Shown: piece after piece, positions 7,296 to 14,715 of the stretch
How positions within the stretch are numbered: the stretch's first letter is position 1
Layout of the letters: each line of letters starts with the position of its first letter
Origin: a virus
Length of the DNA: 33,636 bases
IMG/VR virus record: IMGVR_UViG_3300009502_000132
Coordinates: 1 to 33,636 of that record
Direction: 5' to 3' (one strand)
Position numbers and translations under genes: made by a program
Notes under the pieces: generated by a model
Seen by the model: only the letters and a program-made list of their open reading frames with translations
What the model was told of the DNA's origin: nothing
The model's database searches: none

Positions 7296-9065
7296 ATGGA
7301 TTCGATTGAATTCCTGAATGCGATCTTCGGAGACGCGATCGGCGACAGCCGCAACCTGGTCCTGTGGTCCTATCCCGATCGCCACACGGAGCAGTTCACT
7401 GACGTCGCCAAGGCTGTCCAGTACGCCGGAAAGCGAGCCAAGGACACGAACATCTATTTCGGCCTGTCCCTGGTCAAGGGCGTCACCGAGGGCCGCGGCA
7501 AGTACGAGCACGCCGCTGCGATCGGATGCGTGTGGGCCGACATCGACATCGCCGGGCCCATCCACGACAAGAACAAGAAGGCCCCGCCGGATCTTCGGGC
7601 CGCGCAGGCGATCCTGGACCGCGTAGGGCTCAAGCCGTCGATCACCGTCCACAGCGGCTACGGGCTGCACTGCTACTGGCTCCTGAAGGAACCGTGGGTC
7701 TTCGAGAATGAGGGCGACAAGACCGACGCCGCGGCCCTGGCCATCCGCTGGCACGCGACAGTCTGTGCGATCGCCGGAACGATGGGCTGGCACCTGGAGA
7801 ACCTGGGCGACCTGACCCGCGTGCTGCGCGTGCCGGGCACGTTCAACCATAAGGACCCCGAGCACGTCGCCGAAGTGCGGATCCTCGAGGCGCCGGGCCT
7901 CCGCTACGCGCAGGACGATTTCGACCCGTTCCTGATCGCCCCGGAGTTCGTCGAGGACAAGGCCGGCCGCGGCAAGCTGGATTTCTCGACGGTGCAGGTC
8001 GGGGCCGTCACCCTCGACGCGGCCGCGGAGCCGCCGGCCCTGAAGCTTTTGGCGCTGCTCGAGAACGACATCAAGTTCCGCCGCGCGTGGAAACGCAACC
8101 GTCCGGACCTGCAGGACCAGTCGGCCAGCTCGTATGACATGAGCCTGGCCAACCTGGCCGTCCTGGCCGGGTGGTTGGATCAGGAGATCGCCAACCTGCT
8201 GATCGCCTGGCGCCGCGAGAACAAGGAGGACCTGGCCAAGGCGATGCGCCGCGACTACATCATGCGGACGATCGCCAAGGCCAAGGCGCCTGCCGCTGCC
8301 GGCAATACGCTGGCGGACCTGGCAAAAGAGGCGGAAGAGGCCGCGGCGATCGCGACGGCCGCGAAGAAGGCCGAAGATCCCGCCACGACTACGGAGGCGG
8401 TCGATCCAGAGCGACGGAAGAAGATCTTCGCCGAACTGTCCAAGCGGCTGGGCATCCCGATCGCGCGATGGATCCAGCACGGGGCGGAGAACGCCCGCTA
8501 CAGCCTGGAGCTGTCGGACGGCCGCACCGTCCGGATCGGCGGCGTCGACCAGGTGCTGTCGGCCGACAAGTTCCGCAACAAGGTCTACGAAGCCACCGGG
8601 CGGCTGATCCCCGCCATGAAGCGGGACACGTGGGACGATGTCGCCCGCTGTCTGTCGGCCTGCAAGGAGACCGTCGAGAACGCCGAGACCACCAGCGGGT
8701 ACCAGGCGATGCTCTGGGTCGGGTCGTACCTGAGCGATCACCCCCTGGTCGCCAACCAGGAGTGGCAGGAGGCGGCGTCGAACAGCCAGCCCTTTCTGAA
8801 GGAGGGGAAGATCCACGTGCATGCCCAGGAACTTCGCAAGCACATGCGGGTGCTGCAGCACGAGACGCAGATCAACCACACCGAGCTGTGCGATGCCCTG
8901 AGGGTCTGCGGGTACGTCCGCGAGGATATCTCGTTCCGGCATGAAGGGGAAGTGTACCGCCGATCCTTCTGGTCGATCGGCAGTGCCCTGGCGATCGCGT
9001 CGGGCATTCTCAGGGACAAGGCCAAAGCGCCCAAGGCGCCGGCAGCGGCGGAGGTGCCCGTATGA
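7296..9065 (+). CDS. Archaeo-eukaryotic-type (RepB-like) DNA primase, 589 aa
   Basis: The N-terminal part matches the catalytic domain of the archaeo-eukaryotic primase superfamily as found in phages and plasmids (RepB-like primases). A metal-binding Asp-x-Asp pair lies in VWADIDIAG (Asp82, Asp84), the SGYGLHCYW motif follows (His125), and TRVLRVPGTFNHK completes the third motif at about 172-184. These enzymes make RNA or DNA primers and may also extend them. From about residue 260 the sequence turns helical, consistent with a PriCT-like accessory region, followed by an Ala/Lys-rich linker and a C-terminal domain of about 200 residues that I cannot assign. No fused helicase is seen; a separate UvrD-type helicase lies downstream. 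The start has only a weak ribosome binding site. Confidence 0.8.
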   Translation: MDSIEFLNAIFGDAIGDSRNLVLWSYPDRHTEQFTDVAKAVQYAGKRAKDTNIYFGLSLVKGVTEGRGKYEHAAAIGCVWADIDIAGPIHDKNKKAPPDLRAAQAILDRVGLKPSITVHSGYGLHCYWLLKEPWVFENEGDKTDAAALAIRWHATVCAIAGTMGWHLENLGDLTRVLRVPGTFNHKDPEHVAEVRILEAPGLRYAQDDFDPFLIAPEFVEDKAGRGKLDFSTVQVGAVTLDAAAEPPALKLLALLENDIKFRRAWKRNRPDLQDQSASSYDMSLANLAVLAGWLDQEIANLLIAWRRENKEDLAKAMRRDYIMRTIAKAKAPAAAGNTLADLAKEAEEAAAIATAAKKAEDPATTTEAVDPERRKKIFAELSKRLGIPIARWIQHGAENARYSLELSDGRTVRIGGVDQVLSADKFRNKVYEATGRLIPAMKRDTWDDVARCLSACKETVENAETTSGYQAMLWVGSYLSDHPLVANQEWQEAASNSQPFLKEGKIHVHAQELRKHMRVLQHETQINHTELCDALRVCGYVREDISFRHEGEVYRRSFWSIGSALAIASGILRDKAKAPKAPAAAEVPV

Positions 9066-9547
9066 GCCGAAAGCGCATCAAGCCAATCAATCGCGCCCGA
9101 ACCAGCGGCATAGCAAAGGTCTGCCGGGTCTGCGGAGTGGCCTACTTCGCGCCATCCTGGAAGCCCAAGTCGAAGTATTGCTCCGCAACTTGTCGGCAGA
9201 AAGGCAATCGGCATGCACCAGCAAGAACCCATTACGACGACTCCGTTCGTGGGACAGGTTCACGCGGCTACGTGAAATGGCATGGTCGTCACCAGCATCA
9301 TCGCGTAGTGGCCGAACAGATGATCGGCAGGCTGTTGCATCCGGGTGAAATCGTTCACCACAAGAACGGCGACAAGCACGACAATCGGCCAGAGAACTTG
9401 GAGGTCAACACGCAATCGAATCACTGTCGGGGACACGCCACGAAGAACCGGCGATGCACGGTTCCTGGCTGCAACCGCAAGCACTACGGGCATGGCTTGT
9501 GTTCGATGCACCATCAGAGAAAGGCGAAGGGGGGTGATGCGGAATGA
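9062..9547 (+). CDS. Free-standing HNH homing endonuclease (161 aa)
   Basis: The central part is an HNH_3-type nuclease: HHRVVAEQMIGRLL, then IVHHKNGDKHDNRPENLEV, with the paired His residues and Asn of the beta-beta-alpha metal site. An N-terminal zinc finger (CRVCGVAYF, then YCSATCRQKG) and a C-terminal CTVPGCNRKHYGHGLCSMHH cluster probably contact DNA. Such free-standing endonucleases cut related phage genomes and spread by repair. Its ATG overlaps the primase stop, and it overlaps the helicase gene, so it sits neatly in the operon. It is less GC-rich than its neighbours, in keeping with transfer. Its modules resemble those of the HNH protein nested in the terminase intein, in a different order. 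Confidence 0.85.
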   Translation: MSRKRIKPINRARTSGIAKVCRVCGVAYFAPSWKPKSKYCSATCRQKGNRHAPARTHYDDSVRGTGSRGYVKWHGRHQHHRVVAEQMIGRLLHPGEIVHHKNGDKHDNRPENLEVNTQSNHCRGHATKNRRCTVPGCNRKHYGHGLCSMHHQRKAKGGDAE

Positions 9548-11273
9548 CGGCGGACAATACGACAGAATCAGGAACTTACGTGATCGTGGGTCCGCCGGGT
9601 TGAGCACCGGCAAGACCACAGAATTAGCCCGCAAGGTCCGGGATTTCATAACCTGGGCGCGGGTCTATCACCTCGAGGAGCACCGGCCGGTGCTGCTGTG
9701 CTCCCTGACCCGGACGGCCGCGGCGGAGATCGCGGGCAGAGACCTGCCGCTGCCGCGGGAGTGCGTGGGCACGCTCCACAGCCATGCCTACCGATCGCTG
9801 GGCTGTCCCCCGGTGGCCGAATCGCAGGTCGAGGATTTCAACAAGGCAAATCCCGCCTACCGGCTGTCGGGCGCGGAGGTCGATACCGAGAACCCCGAAT
9901 GGGACCGCCGCTGCGGGACGCCGGGCGATGAGATGGCCAACGAGTATCACCTGCTCCGGGCGCGGATGGTGGATCATCGGATATGGCCATCGGCCGTCGT
10001 TTCGTTCGCCAAGAAGTGGGAGAGCTGGAAGGCCGGCTCCGGCACGATCGATTTCACCGACATGATCGAACTGGCCCTCCGCGACGTCGAGGTGGGGCCC
10101 GGCGGGCCGCGGATCCTCATCGCGGACGAGGCGCAGGACCTGTCGGCCCTGGAGTACTCGCTGCTGAGGAAGTGGGGGACGGCCGCGGGCAATCTCATCA
10201 TCACCGGCGACCCGTATCAGGCCCTCTACACCTGGCGCGGGGCCCATCCCGAGATGTTCCTCGACCCCGACGTGCCGGCGGACCGCAAGCGGGTCCTGGG
10301 CCAGTCGTGGCGCGTGCCCCGTGCCGTCCACAAGGCGGCGATGGCGTGGGTGAGGCAGCTCAGCAACTATCAGCCGCTGGACTACCAGCCGAGGGACTTC
10401 GAAGGGCAGGTGTCGGGCTGCAACGCGACTTGGAAGGCGCCGGACGCGATGCTGGACCTGGCGGAGCGGCACCTGGCCGCCGGCAAGAGCGTGATGATCC
10501 AGGCGAGCTGCTCGTTCTTCCTCTTCCCGCTCCTGACGGCCTGCCGCAAACGCGGCCTGCCGTTCGCCAACCCGTGGCGGTACAAGCGGGGCGACTGGAA
10601 CCCCCTGGGCGGGCGGGGCGTCACCATGGCCCGGCGGATCGGCGCGTTTCTCCGGGCCGACTCGGGGACGCACGGCGCGGACGCCCGCTCCTGGACGCCG
10701 GCGGAATTGCACCATTGGGCCGATGTCTTGCAAGCCAGGGGGTTGTTCATTCACGGGGCCAAGCAATTGTTGCAGGAATGGGCGGATTCTTGCACGGCCG
10801 ATCCCGAGGCCCAGGGCCTGCCGATCGGCGACTGGGAGTGCCTGTACGACTATTTTGAACAGGCCCCGCTGTCGGATCTGTATGAAATGCTCCGCCTCCG
10901 AGAGCAGGGCGATGAGAACACGGGCATGGACCGCCTGCTGGCCTGGTGGATCTCCCGCCTGATCCCGGCCAAGGCCAAGGCGGCGGGCTTCCCGGCCGCG
11001 GTGGCGATCGCACGGGGGGCGAAGGCCCTGGAGGATCCGCCGCGATTATTCGTTGGGACTACGCACAGCTTCAAGGGCGCCGAAGCGGACGTGACCATGA
11101 TAATTCCGGACCTGTCCCCCAGCGGCTACCGCGAGTGGCTCCGGCGGGGCGAGCCGCGCGACAGCATCGTCCGCATGGGCTACGTGGCTATCACGCGGGC
11201 TCGGGAGAGCGTCATCTTTTGCCAACCGACAACGGAGCAGGCGATGCGGTTCAGCAACCTGCAGGAGAACTGA
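9544..11273 (+). CDS. UvrD/Rep-type superfamily 1 helicase with reading frame broken at the P-loop
   Basis: From 9605 onward one frame encodes a UvrD-like helicase: P-loop end TGKTTELARKV, Walker B ADEAQD, GDPYQALYTWRGA (motif III), QSWRVP (motif IV), THSFKGAEAD (motif V) and YVAITRARE (motif VI). The expected start, ATG 9544 (ATGA overlap), encodes 19 residues ending YVIVGPPG and then TGA at 9601. Without the five bases 9601-9605 the frames join as GPPGTGKTTEL, a perfect Walker A. The downstream frame is also open upstream (ATG 9537) and reads AGLSTGKT, which still fits the loose [AG]xxxxGK[ST] pattern. So the gene is a frameshift mutant, an assembly error, or a version using the alternative N-terminus. 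It probably unwinds DNA in phage replication or repair. Confidence 0.75.
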
Positions 11274-11275
11274 TC

Positions 11276-11488
11276 ATGGCCGCACGATTCAAGAAGGGCG
11301 ATCTGGCCGTCACTCGCGAGGCGATCACCGCGCCGGGCTCGCTCCTGGTCATCCCCACGGGCGTCACGGTAACAATCAAGGACGTCGTCAAGCGGGGCGG
11401 CTGGCGGTACCAGGTCCGGCACAAGGACCTCCTCCTGTGGGCGGCGGAGTGCGAGCTGTCGCTGCCTCTGGAGGCGATGTTCCAATGA
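11276..11488 (+). CDS. Small beta-rich protein (70 aa)
   Basis: It starts two bases after the helicase stop. The sequence (FKKGDLAVTREAITAPGSLLVIPTG, with later VTVTIKDVV and WRYQVRHKDLLLWAAE) is typical of a small SH3- or KOW-like beta barrel, with no cysteines or catalytic motif. The function is unknown. Its stop overlaps the next gene (ATGA). Confidence 0.6.
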   Translation: MAARFKKGDLAVTREAITAPGSLLVIPTGVTVTIKDVVKRGGWRYQVRHKDLLLWAAECELSLPLEAMFQ

Positions 11489-11754
11489 GAGCTGACCTGG
11501 AGATCTGGGCGGTGCTGGCCAACGGCGGCAGGATCGAACTGGCCCGCGCGGCCAACCGGCAGACGCTTTCGGACGCGATCCACAAGGCCAGCTACCTGCT
11601 GGGCCGCAACGACTGGTTCGGCGTCTTCATCCGCGACGTTGAAACAGGCAAGCAGGAATGGGCCGATTATCGGTCGGTCCCGTTGTTCGAGAATAAGCCT
11701 CCGAAGGCACGTCATAGAACAAAGGCCCACGCCCCCCCCCCTTATTTGCGGTGA
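11485..11754 (+). CDS. Small hypothetical protein with a poly-C tract near its 3' end (89 aa)
   Basis: The ATG overlaps the previous stop. The product is a compact mixed alpha/beta protein (EIWAVLANGGRIELARAA, then LGRNDWFGVFIRDVETG) of unknown family. The last codons run through ten consecutive C residues (11732-11741), giving the C-terminus AHAPPPYLR; slippage there would change only the tail. It is the last gene of the first operon: a gap of about 130 bases and a hairpin follow. Confidence 0.55.
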   Translation: MRADLEIWAVLANGGRIELARAANRQTLSDAIHKASYLLGRNDWFGVFIRDVETGKQEWADYRSVPLFENKPPKARHRTKAHAPPPYLR

Positions 11755-11885
11755 GTGAGGGGCGCCAGAAGGCATAGGCAGCCCGCGTGTCCGGGCATCA
11801 GGCAAGAGATCATCGGCTCGGATCGGTTTCCGGGCCGTCCGGATGGGCAGATCGCCCATCCTGGGGCATTTTATGAGAGGTGAAC
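11755..11885. terminator. Intergenic hairpin at the end of the first operon
   Basis: A perfect 8-bp stem GGATGGGC (11841-11848) / GCCCATCC (11854-11861) with a 5-base loop lies between the last early gene and the VRR-NUC gene. It is followed by CTGGGGCATTTTATG rather than a clear U-run, so it is a weak intrinsic terminator candidate or an RNA-processing signal. No convincing promoter is seen in this gap. Confidence 0.4.
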
Positions 11886-12254
11886 ATGGCAACGGAAGCG
11901 AGCATCGTCAGTACGATTTGTGCCAACCTGAAGCGGCGGGGCATCTTCCATTGGAAGACGACGGGCTCCGTCTTCGGCAAGTCGGGCCTGCCGGACCTGA
12001 TGGTGGTCATCGAAGGCCGTCTGATCGCATTGGAGGTCAAACGGCCCGGGAAGGCGGCTACGCGGCTCCAGCAGCACCGGATGGAGCAGCTGAGGAAGGC
12101 CGGTGCGGTGGCGGAGGTCGTGACGGGGTGGCCAGAGGTGGCCGCCCTGATCGTCAGCTCTCCACCAGGCAGATCGGAGCCGGGAAAGTGTCAAAGCCTG
12201 CCGGCGGACGGAAGCGTTCCTTTCTCGGATTTCATCGGCCCGATCATCCGTTAG
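11886..12254 (+). CDS. VRR-NUC domain nuclease (122 aa)
   Basis: The protein matches the virus-type replication-repair nuclease family: the catalytic core reads TTGSVFGKSGLPDLMVVIEG, then LIALEVKRPG (Gly-x-x-Asp and Glu-x-Lys of the PD-(D/E)xK fold), followed by the helix RLQQHRMEQLRKAGA. Stand-alone VRR-NUC proteins in phages are thought to be structure-specific nucleases, for example resolving branched DNA. The start ATG 11886 has a ribosome binding site GAGAGG five bases upstream; a GTG at 11880 is less suitable. The C-terminal 25 residues are low in structure and outside the core. Confidence 0.8.
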   Translation: MATEASIVSTICANLKRRGIFHWKTTGSVFGKSGLPDLMVVIEGRLIALEVKRPGKAATRLQQHRMEQLRKAGAVAEVVTGWPEVAALIVSSPPGRSEPGKCQSLPADGSVPFSDFIGPIIR

Positions 12255-12434
12255 GAAGGCCCGTCGCCCTGGCGGATGCTTTGCGGCGGACATGCGGTGA
12301 AAATCGCAAACCCCTAAGCGAATTTCTTGATCAGGTCGTTGTAAAACAATCACTTACATCCGCTTAGAACGGCTACTTTTTCTTCGAAAACGTCCGCTTT
12401 ATTGTGTCATAGGTGGTGTGGTAAAGTAGTCTTA
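12255..12434. other. Non-coding gap before the sigma-factor leader
   Basis: No gene is visible. A 7-bp inverted repeat CTAAGCG (12314-12320) / CGCTTAG (12361-12367) flanks a segment that contains the small palindrome TTGTAAAACAA (12339-12349); this could be an operator. A possible but poor promoter is TTATTG (12399-12404), a 17-base spacer and TAAAGT (12422-12427), which would start a transcript near 12434, just where the structured leader begins. The DNA here is noticeably less GC-rich than the flanking genes. Confidence 0.35.
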
Positions 12435-12594
12435 GGTCATAGGGAAGCACAGGTACCGGAAGCGATGAGGCTTACGGTAAACAAGCTGAAAAGCAGAGGC
12501 CGCACCTGACCCGGATGTTCCGGGCAGGAAAATAAGTGGCCGACGCGGTGCTGAGAACACCACGCCGGCCGGATCACAGAAAGGGCATCTTTCC
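12435..12594 (+). promoter_or_regulatory. Structured 5' leader of the sigma-factor gene, candidate RNA regulator
   Basis: The 160 bases upstream of the sigma-factor gene fold into several hairpins. One is CCTG-A-CCCGGA / TCCGGG-CAGG (12505-12528). A second is 13 base positions long with two A-C mismatches (12538-12550 with 12558-12570). A third is GAAAG / CTTTC (12579-12583 with 12589-12593), which hides the AAAGGG ribosome binding site. CAGGT (12450-12454) can pair with ACCTG (12504-12508), which excludes the base of the first hairpin, so two alternative folds exist, as in riboswitches or attenuators. No known riboswitch class is recognised. The fold is by eye, without energy calculation. 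Confidence 0.5.
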
Positions 12595-13209
12595 ATGACC
12601 ACCGCACAGGCTACTCCCGCCGCCGTCCAAACTCAAGTCTCCCCCTCAGCGTTCAGTTTCACCCATGCGATCGAGGATCACCTTCCCATGGCCAAGCGAA
12701 TGGCCAAGTCGGCGTTCTTCCGCTGGGGCTGCAGCTTCGATCTGGATGACCTCGAAGGTTACGCCAACCTGGGCCTGGTCAATGCCGCCACGCAGTACGA
12801 CGCCACGAAGGCAGCCGACTTCACCGGGTTCGCGAACGTCCATGTCCGCTGGGCACTCGCCCGCGGCCGGGACGAAATGAGCGTCCTCAAGAAGAAGGCT
12901 TACAAGAGTGCGATGGCCGGCAAGATGAAGAAGCCGACCTTCATCCACGAAGGCGGAGAAGGCAAGTTCAGCTTGGCCTCCGCACTGGTCAGCGACGACG
13001 CCCGGGAAATCGAGCAGCGGGACGCAAGCGAAGATATCTCCGCAATGCTCACGTGGCTTCAGGGTCACAACCCGCAAGCCGCGGATCTGATGCGGCTGGT
13101 GCTCAAGGGCCACTCCATCACGGAGATCGCGGCAATCCAGGCCAAGAAGATGCAGGCAGTTCACTCCCAGTATCGTCGGGCCCTGGTTCAGTGGCGCAAG
13201 CGGTTCTAG
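12595..13209 (+). CDS. Phage-encoded sigma-70-family sigma factor (204 aa)
   Basis: Residues about 25-90 match sigma region 2: the helical run HAIEDHLPMAKRMAKSAF, then DLDDLEGYANLGLVNAATQY and FTGFANVHVRWALARGRDE, the usual core-binding and -10 recognition layout. A linker with many Lys and Glu follows. Residues about 150-204 (QAADLMRLVLKGHSITEIAA, then AVHSQYRRALVQWRKRF) look like a region 4 helix-turn-helix for -35 binding. The overall length suits a short alternative sigma factor. It probably redirects host RNA polymerase to phage middle or late promoters. The gene stands alone between non-coding gaps, with a structured leader and a terminal inverted repeat, so it is likely separately controlled. 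Confidence 0.75.
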   Translation: MTTAQATPAAVQTQVSPSAFSFTHAIEDHLPMAKRMAKSAFFRWGCSFDLDDLEGYANLGLVNAATQYDATKAADFTGFANVHVRWALARGRDEMSVLKKKAYKSAMAGKMKKPTFIHEGGEGKFSLASALVSDDAREIEQRDASEDISAMLTWLQGHNPQAADLMRLVLKGHSITEIAAIQAKKMQAVHSQYRRALVQWRKRF

Positions 13210-13216
13210 TCGCACT

Positions 13217-13262
13217 TTCCGCCGGGCCGATGCCGGGCACGGGCTCATCCCCACCGGCGGAA
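13217..13262 (+). terminator. Inverted repeat after the sigma-factor gene
   Basis: A perfect 9-bp inverted repeat, TTCCGCCGG (13217-13225) and CCGGCGGAA (13254-13262), encloses 28 bases that are themselves GC-rich. It begins eight bases after the sigma-factor stop. No U-run follows, so an intrinsic terminator is possible but not typical. Confidence 0.4.
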
Positions 13263-13283
13263 TTCCAATAGTTCAACCAATAC

Positions 13284-13312
13284 TTGACGGCAAGACGATA
13301 AACGACTCTAAG
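13284..13312 (+). promoter_or_regulatory. Candidate sigma-70-type promoter for the modification genes
   Basis: TTGACG (13284-13289) is five of six to the -35 consensus; after exactly 17 bases comes TCTAAG (13307-13312), a moderate -10 match. Transcription would begin near 13320 and leave a leader of about 100 bases that contains the hairpin CCAGGC / GCCTGG (13362-13367 with 13374-13379). Confidence 0.4.
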
Positions 13313-13419
13313 GTTCTTCCAGGCAGTTTCAGTAACACGCGCCGCTGATGTAACGAGCATACCAGGCCCACCAGCCTGGAGGTCCTGGGTCACTCCCGGG
13401 GCGGCGCTTTGGAGTCAGG

Positions 13420-14715
13420 GTGTTCATCGGTTCGATCAATCGGTACATGCGTGCGGTGCTGGAGCAGGCGGCGGGCCAGTGGAAGGGCCTGCCGGTCTAC
13501 GTTGCCTGCTCGGGCAACTTCACCGTCGAGCGCATCCTGGCCCGTTGCGGCGTCGGGGCAATCCACAGCAACGACGTGTCGATCTACTCGTGCGCGCTTG
13601 GCTGGCACCTGGCCGGCACGCCCGTGCAGTACACGGTCGCGGAGCAGGCCGGCGAGTACGCCTGGCTGGGCGACTACCTCCAGCCGGGGGTGCCGACGAT
13701 CGCGACGCTGCTGCTGACCGGGGAGATGCTCAAGGTCGGCGGCGACAACGCCTACGCGCGGCGGATGCGCACGGAGTACCGCCGCCGCTGGGCCGACCTG
13801 CACGCCAAGACGGTCGAGCGGGTCGCCAAGGCCATCGGCGGATTCAAGCTCGCGTCCTACTTCGCCGGCGACTGCCGGGAGTTCCTCGCCAACGTCGATC
13901 CCCGCGGGGCCGTCTGCGTCAGCTTCCCGCCCACCTACGAGGGCGGCTACGAACGCCTGTACAAGAAGCTGGAGGCCATCTTCGACTGGCCCCGGCCGGC
14001 GTATGACGTTTTCAGCCCCGAGGATTTCGACCAGTTCAGCCAGACGGTGCGGTCCTTCCGCCACTGGATGATCTCCAGCGATGCCCCGCAACCGGCGCTG
14101 GCCCACCAGCACGTCGCCACGGTGCAGACCTCGCTGCTGTCCAAGCCGGTGTTCATGTACGCCGACGGCGCCCCGCACCGCCTGGCCACGGCCGCCCAGA
14201 ACCTCGGCCGCAACCCCTGGGCCCCGCGGACGGACGCGGTGGTCGAGCCGATCCAGGTGGTCCGGATCGAAGGCAAAGTAATGAACGCGATCCGGTCCAT
14301 GTACCTGAACCCCAAGATCATACCCGCGATGCCCACGCGGTGCTACGCGGTCCTGTCGGACAAGAAGCTTATCGGCGCCTTCGGCGTCAGCCTGCCCAGC
14401 GGCCCGTTGCCCTGCGACATCTACCTGATGGCCGACTTCCCCGTCCGCCCGACGCCGCACAAGCGGCTCTCGAAGCTGATCCTGGCCTGCCTCGTCAGCA
14501 AGGAGGTCCAGGCCGACCTGGAGCAGTGGCTGTGCAGCCGGATCAAGGTCATCGGCACGACCGCGTTCACCGACAAGCCCATCAGCATGAAGTATCGAGG
14601 TCTGTTCGAGGTCCACAGCCGCGCCGAAGGCCGGGTGAACTACCTGGGCGAGGCCGGCCGGTGGAGCCTCAGTGAGGGATACCAGCAGTGGAAGATTCAG
14701 CACTCAGCAAAGTGA
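13420..14715 (+). CDS. Methyltransferase-like plus Mom-like GNAT protein, probable DNA modification (431 aa)
   Basis: The N-terminal half looks like a divergent N6-adenine methyltransferase: VYVACSGNFTVERIL (residues 26-40, a SAM-motif-like Gly-Asn), SNDVSIYS (motif II-like), and SFPPTYEGGY (168-177) in the place of the (D/N/S)PP(Y/F) catalytic motif, altered in its first residues. The C-terminal part, about residues 280-431, resembles the GNAT-fold Mom family: CYAVLSDKKLIGAFGVSLPS, RLSKLILACLVSKEVQ and TAFTDKPISMKYRG. Mu Mom converts adenine to a carbamoylmethyl derivative that resists restriction. Family members of this combined type appear in databases as putative anti-restriction adenine methyltransferases, as I remember it. 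The GTG start follows GGAG at the right distance. The stop lies inside the following ParB-like gene. Confidence 0.65.
   Translation: MFIGSINRYMRAVLEQAAGQWKGLPVYVACSGNFTVERILARCGVGAIHSNDVSIYSCALGWHLAGTPVQYTVAEQAGEYAWLGDYLQPGVPTIATLLLTGEMLKVGGDNAYARRMRTEYRRRWADLHAKTVERVAKAIGGFKLASYFAGDCREFLANVDPRGAVCVSFPPTYEGGYERLYKKLEAIFDWPRPAYDVFSPEDFDQFSQTVRSFRHWMISSDAPQPALAHQHVATVQTSLLSKPVFMYADGAPHRLATAAQNLGRNPWAPRTDAVVEPIQVVRIEGKVMNAIRSMYLNPKIIPAMPTRCYAVLSDKKLIGAFGVSLPSGPLPCDIYLMADFPVRPTPHKRLSKLILACLVSKEVQADLEQWLCSRIKVIGTTAFTDKPISMKYRGLFEVHSRAEGRVNYLGEAGRWSLSEGYQQWKIQHSAK

Noticed and set aside
6951-8942. Minus-strand open frame of 663 codons across the primase gene
   Set aside because: The plus strand encodes clear primase motifs. 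The antisense frame is open only because stop codons are rare in GC-rich DNA read in that phase.
12255-12594. tRNA or attachment site in the gap before the sigma factor
   Set aside because: No T-arm (GTTCGA-type) or acceptor pairing was found and no integrase gene is present in the window.
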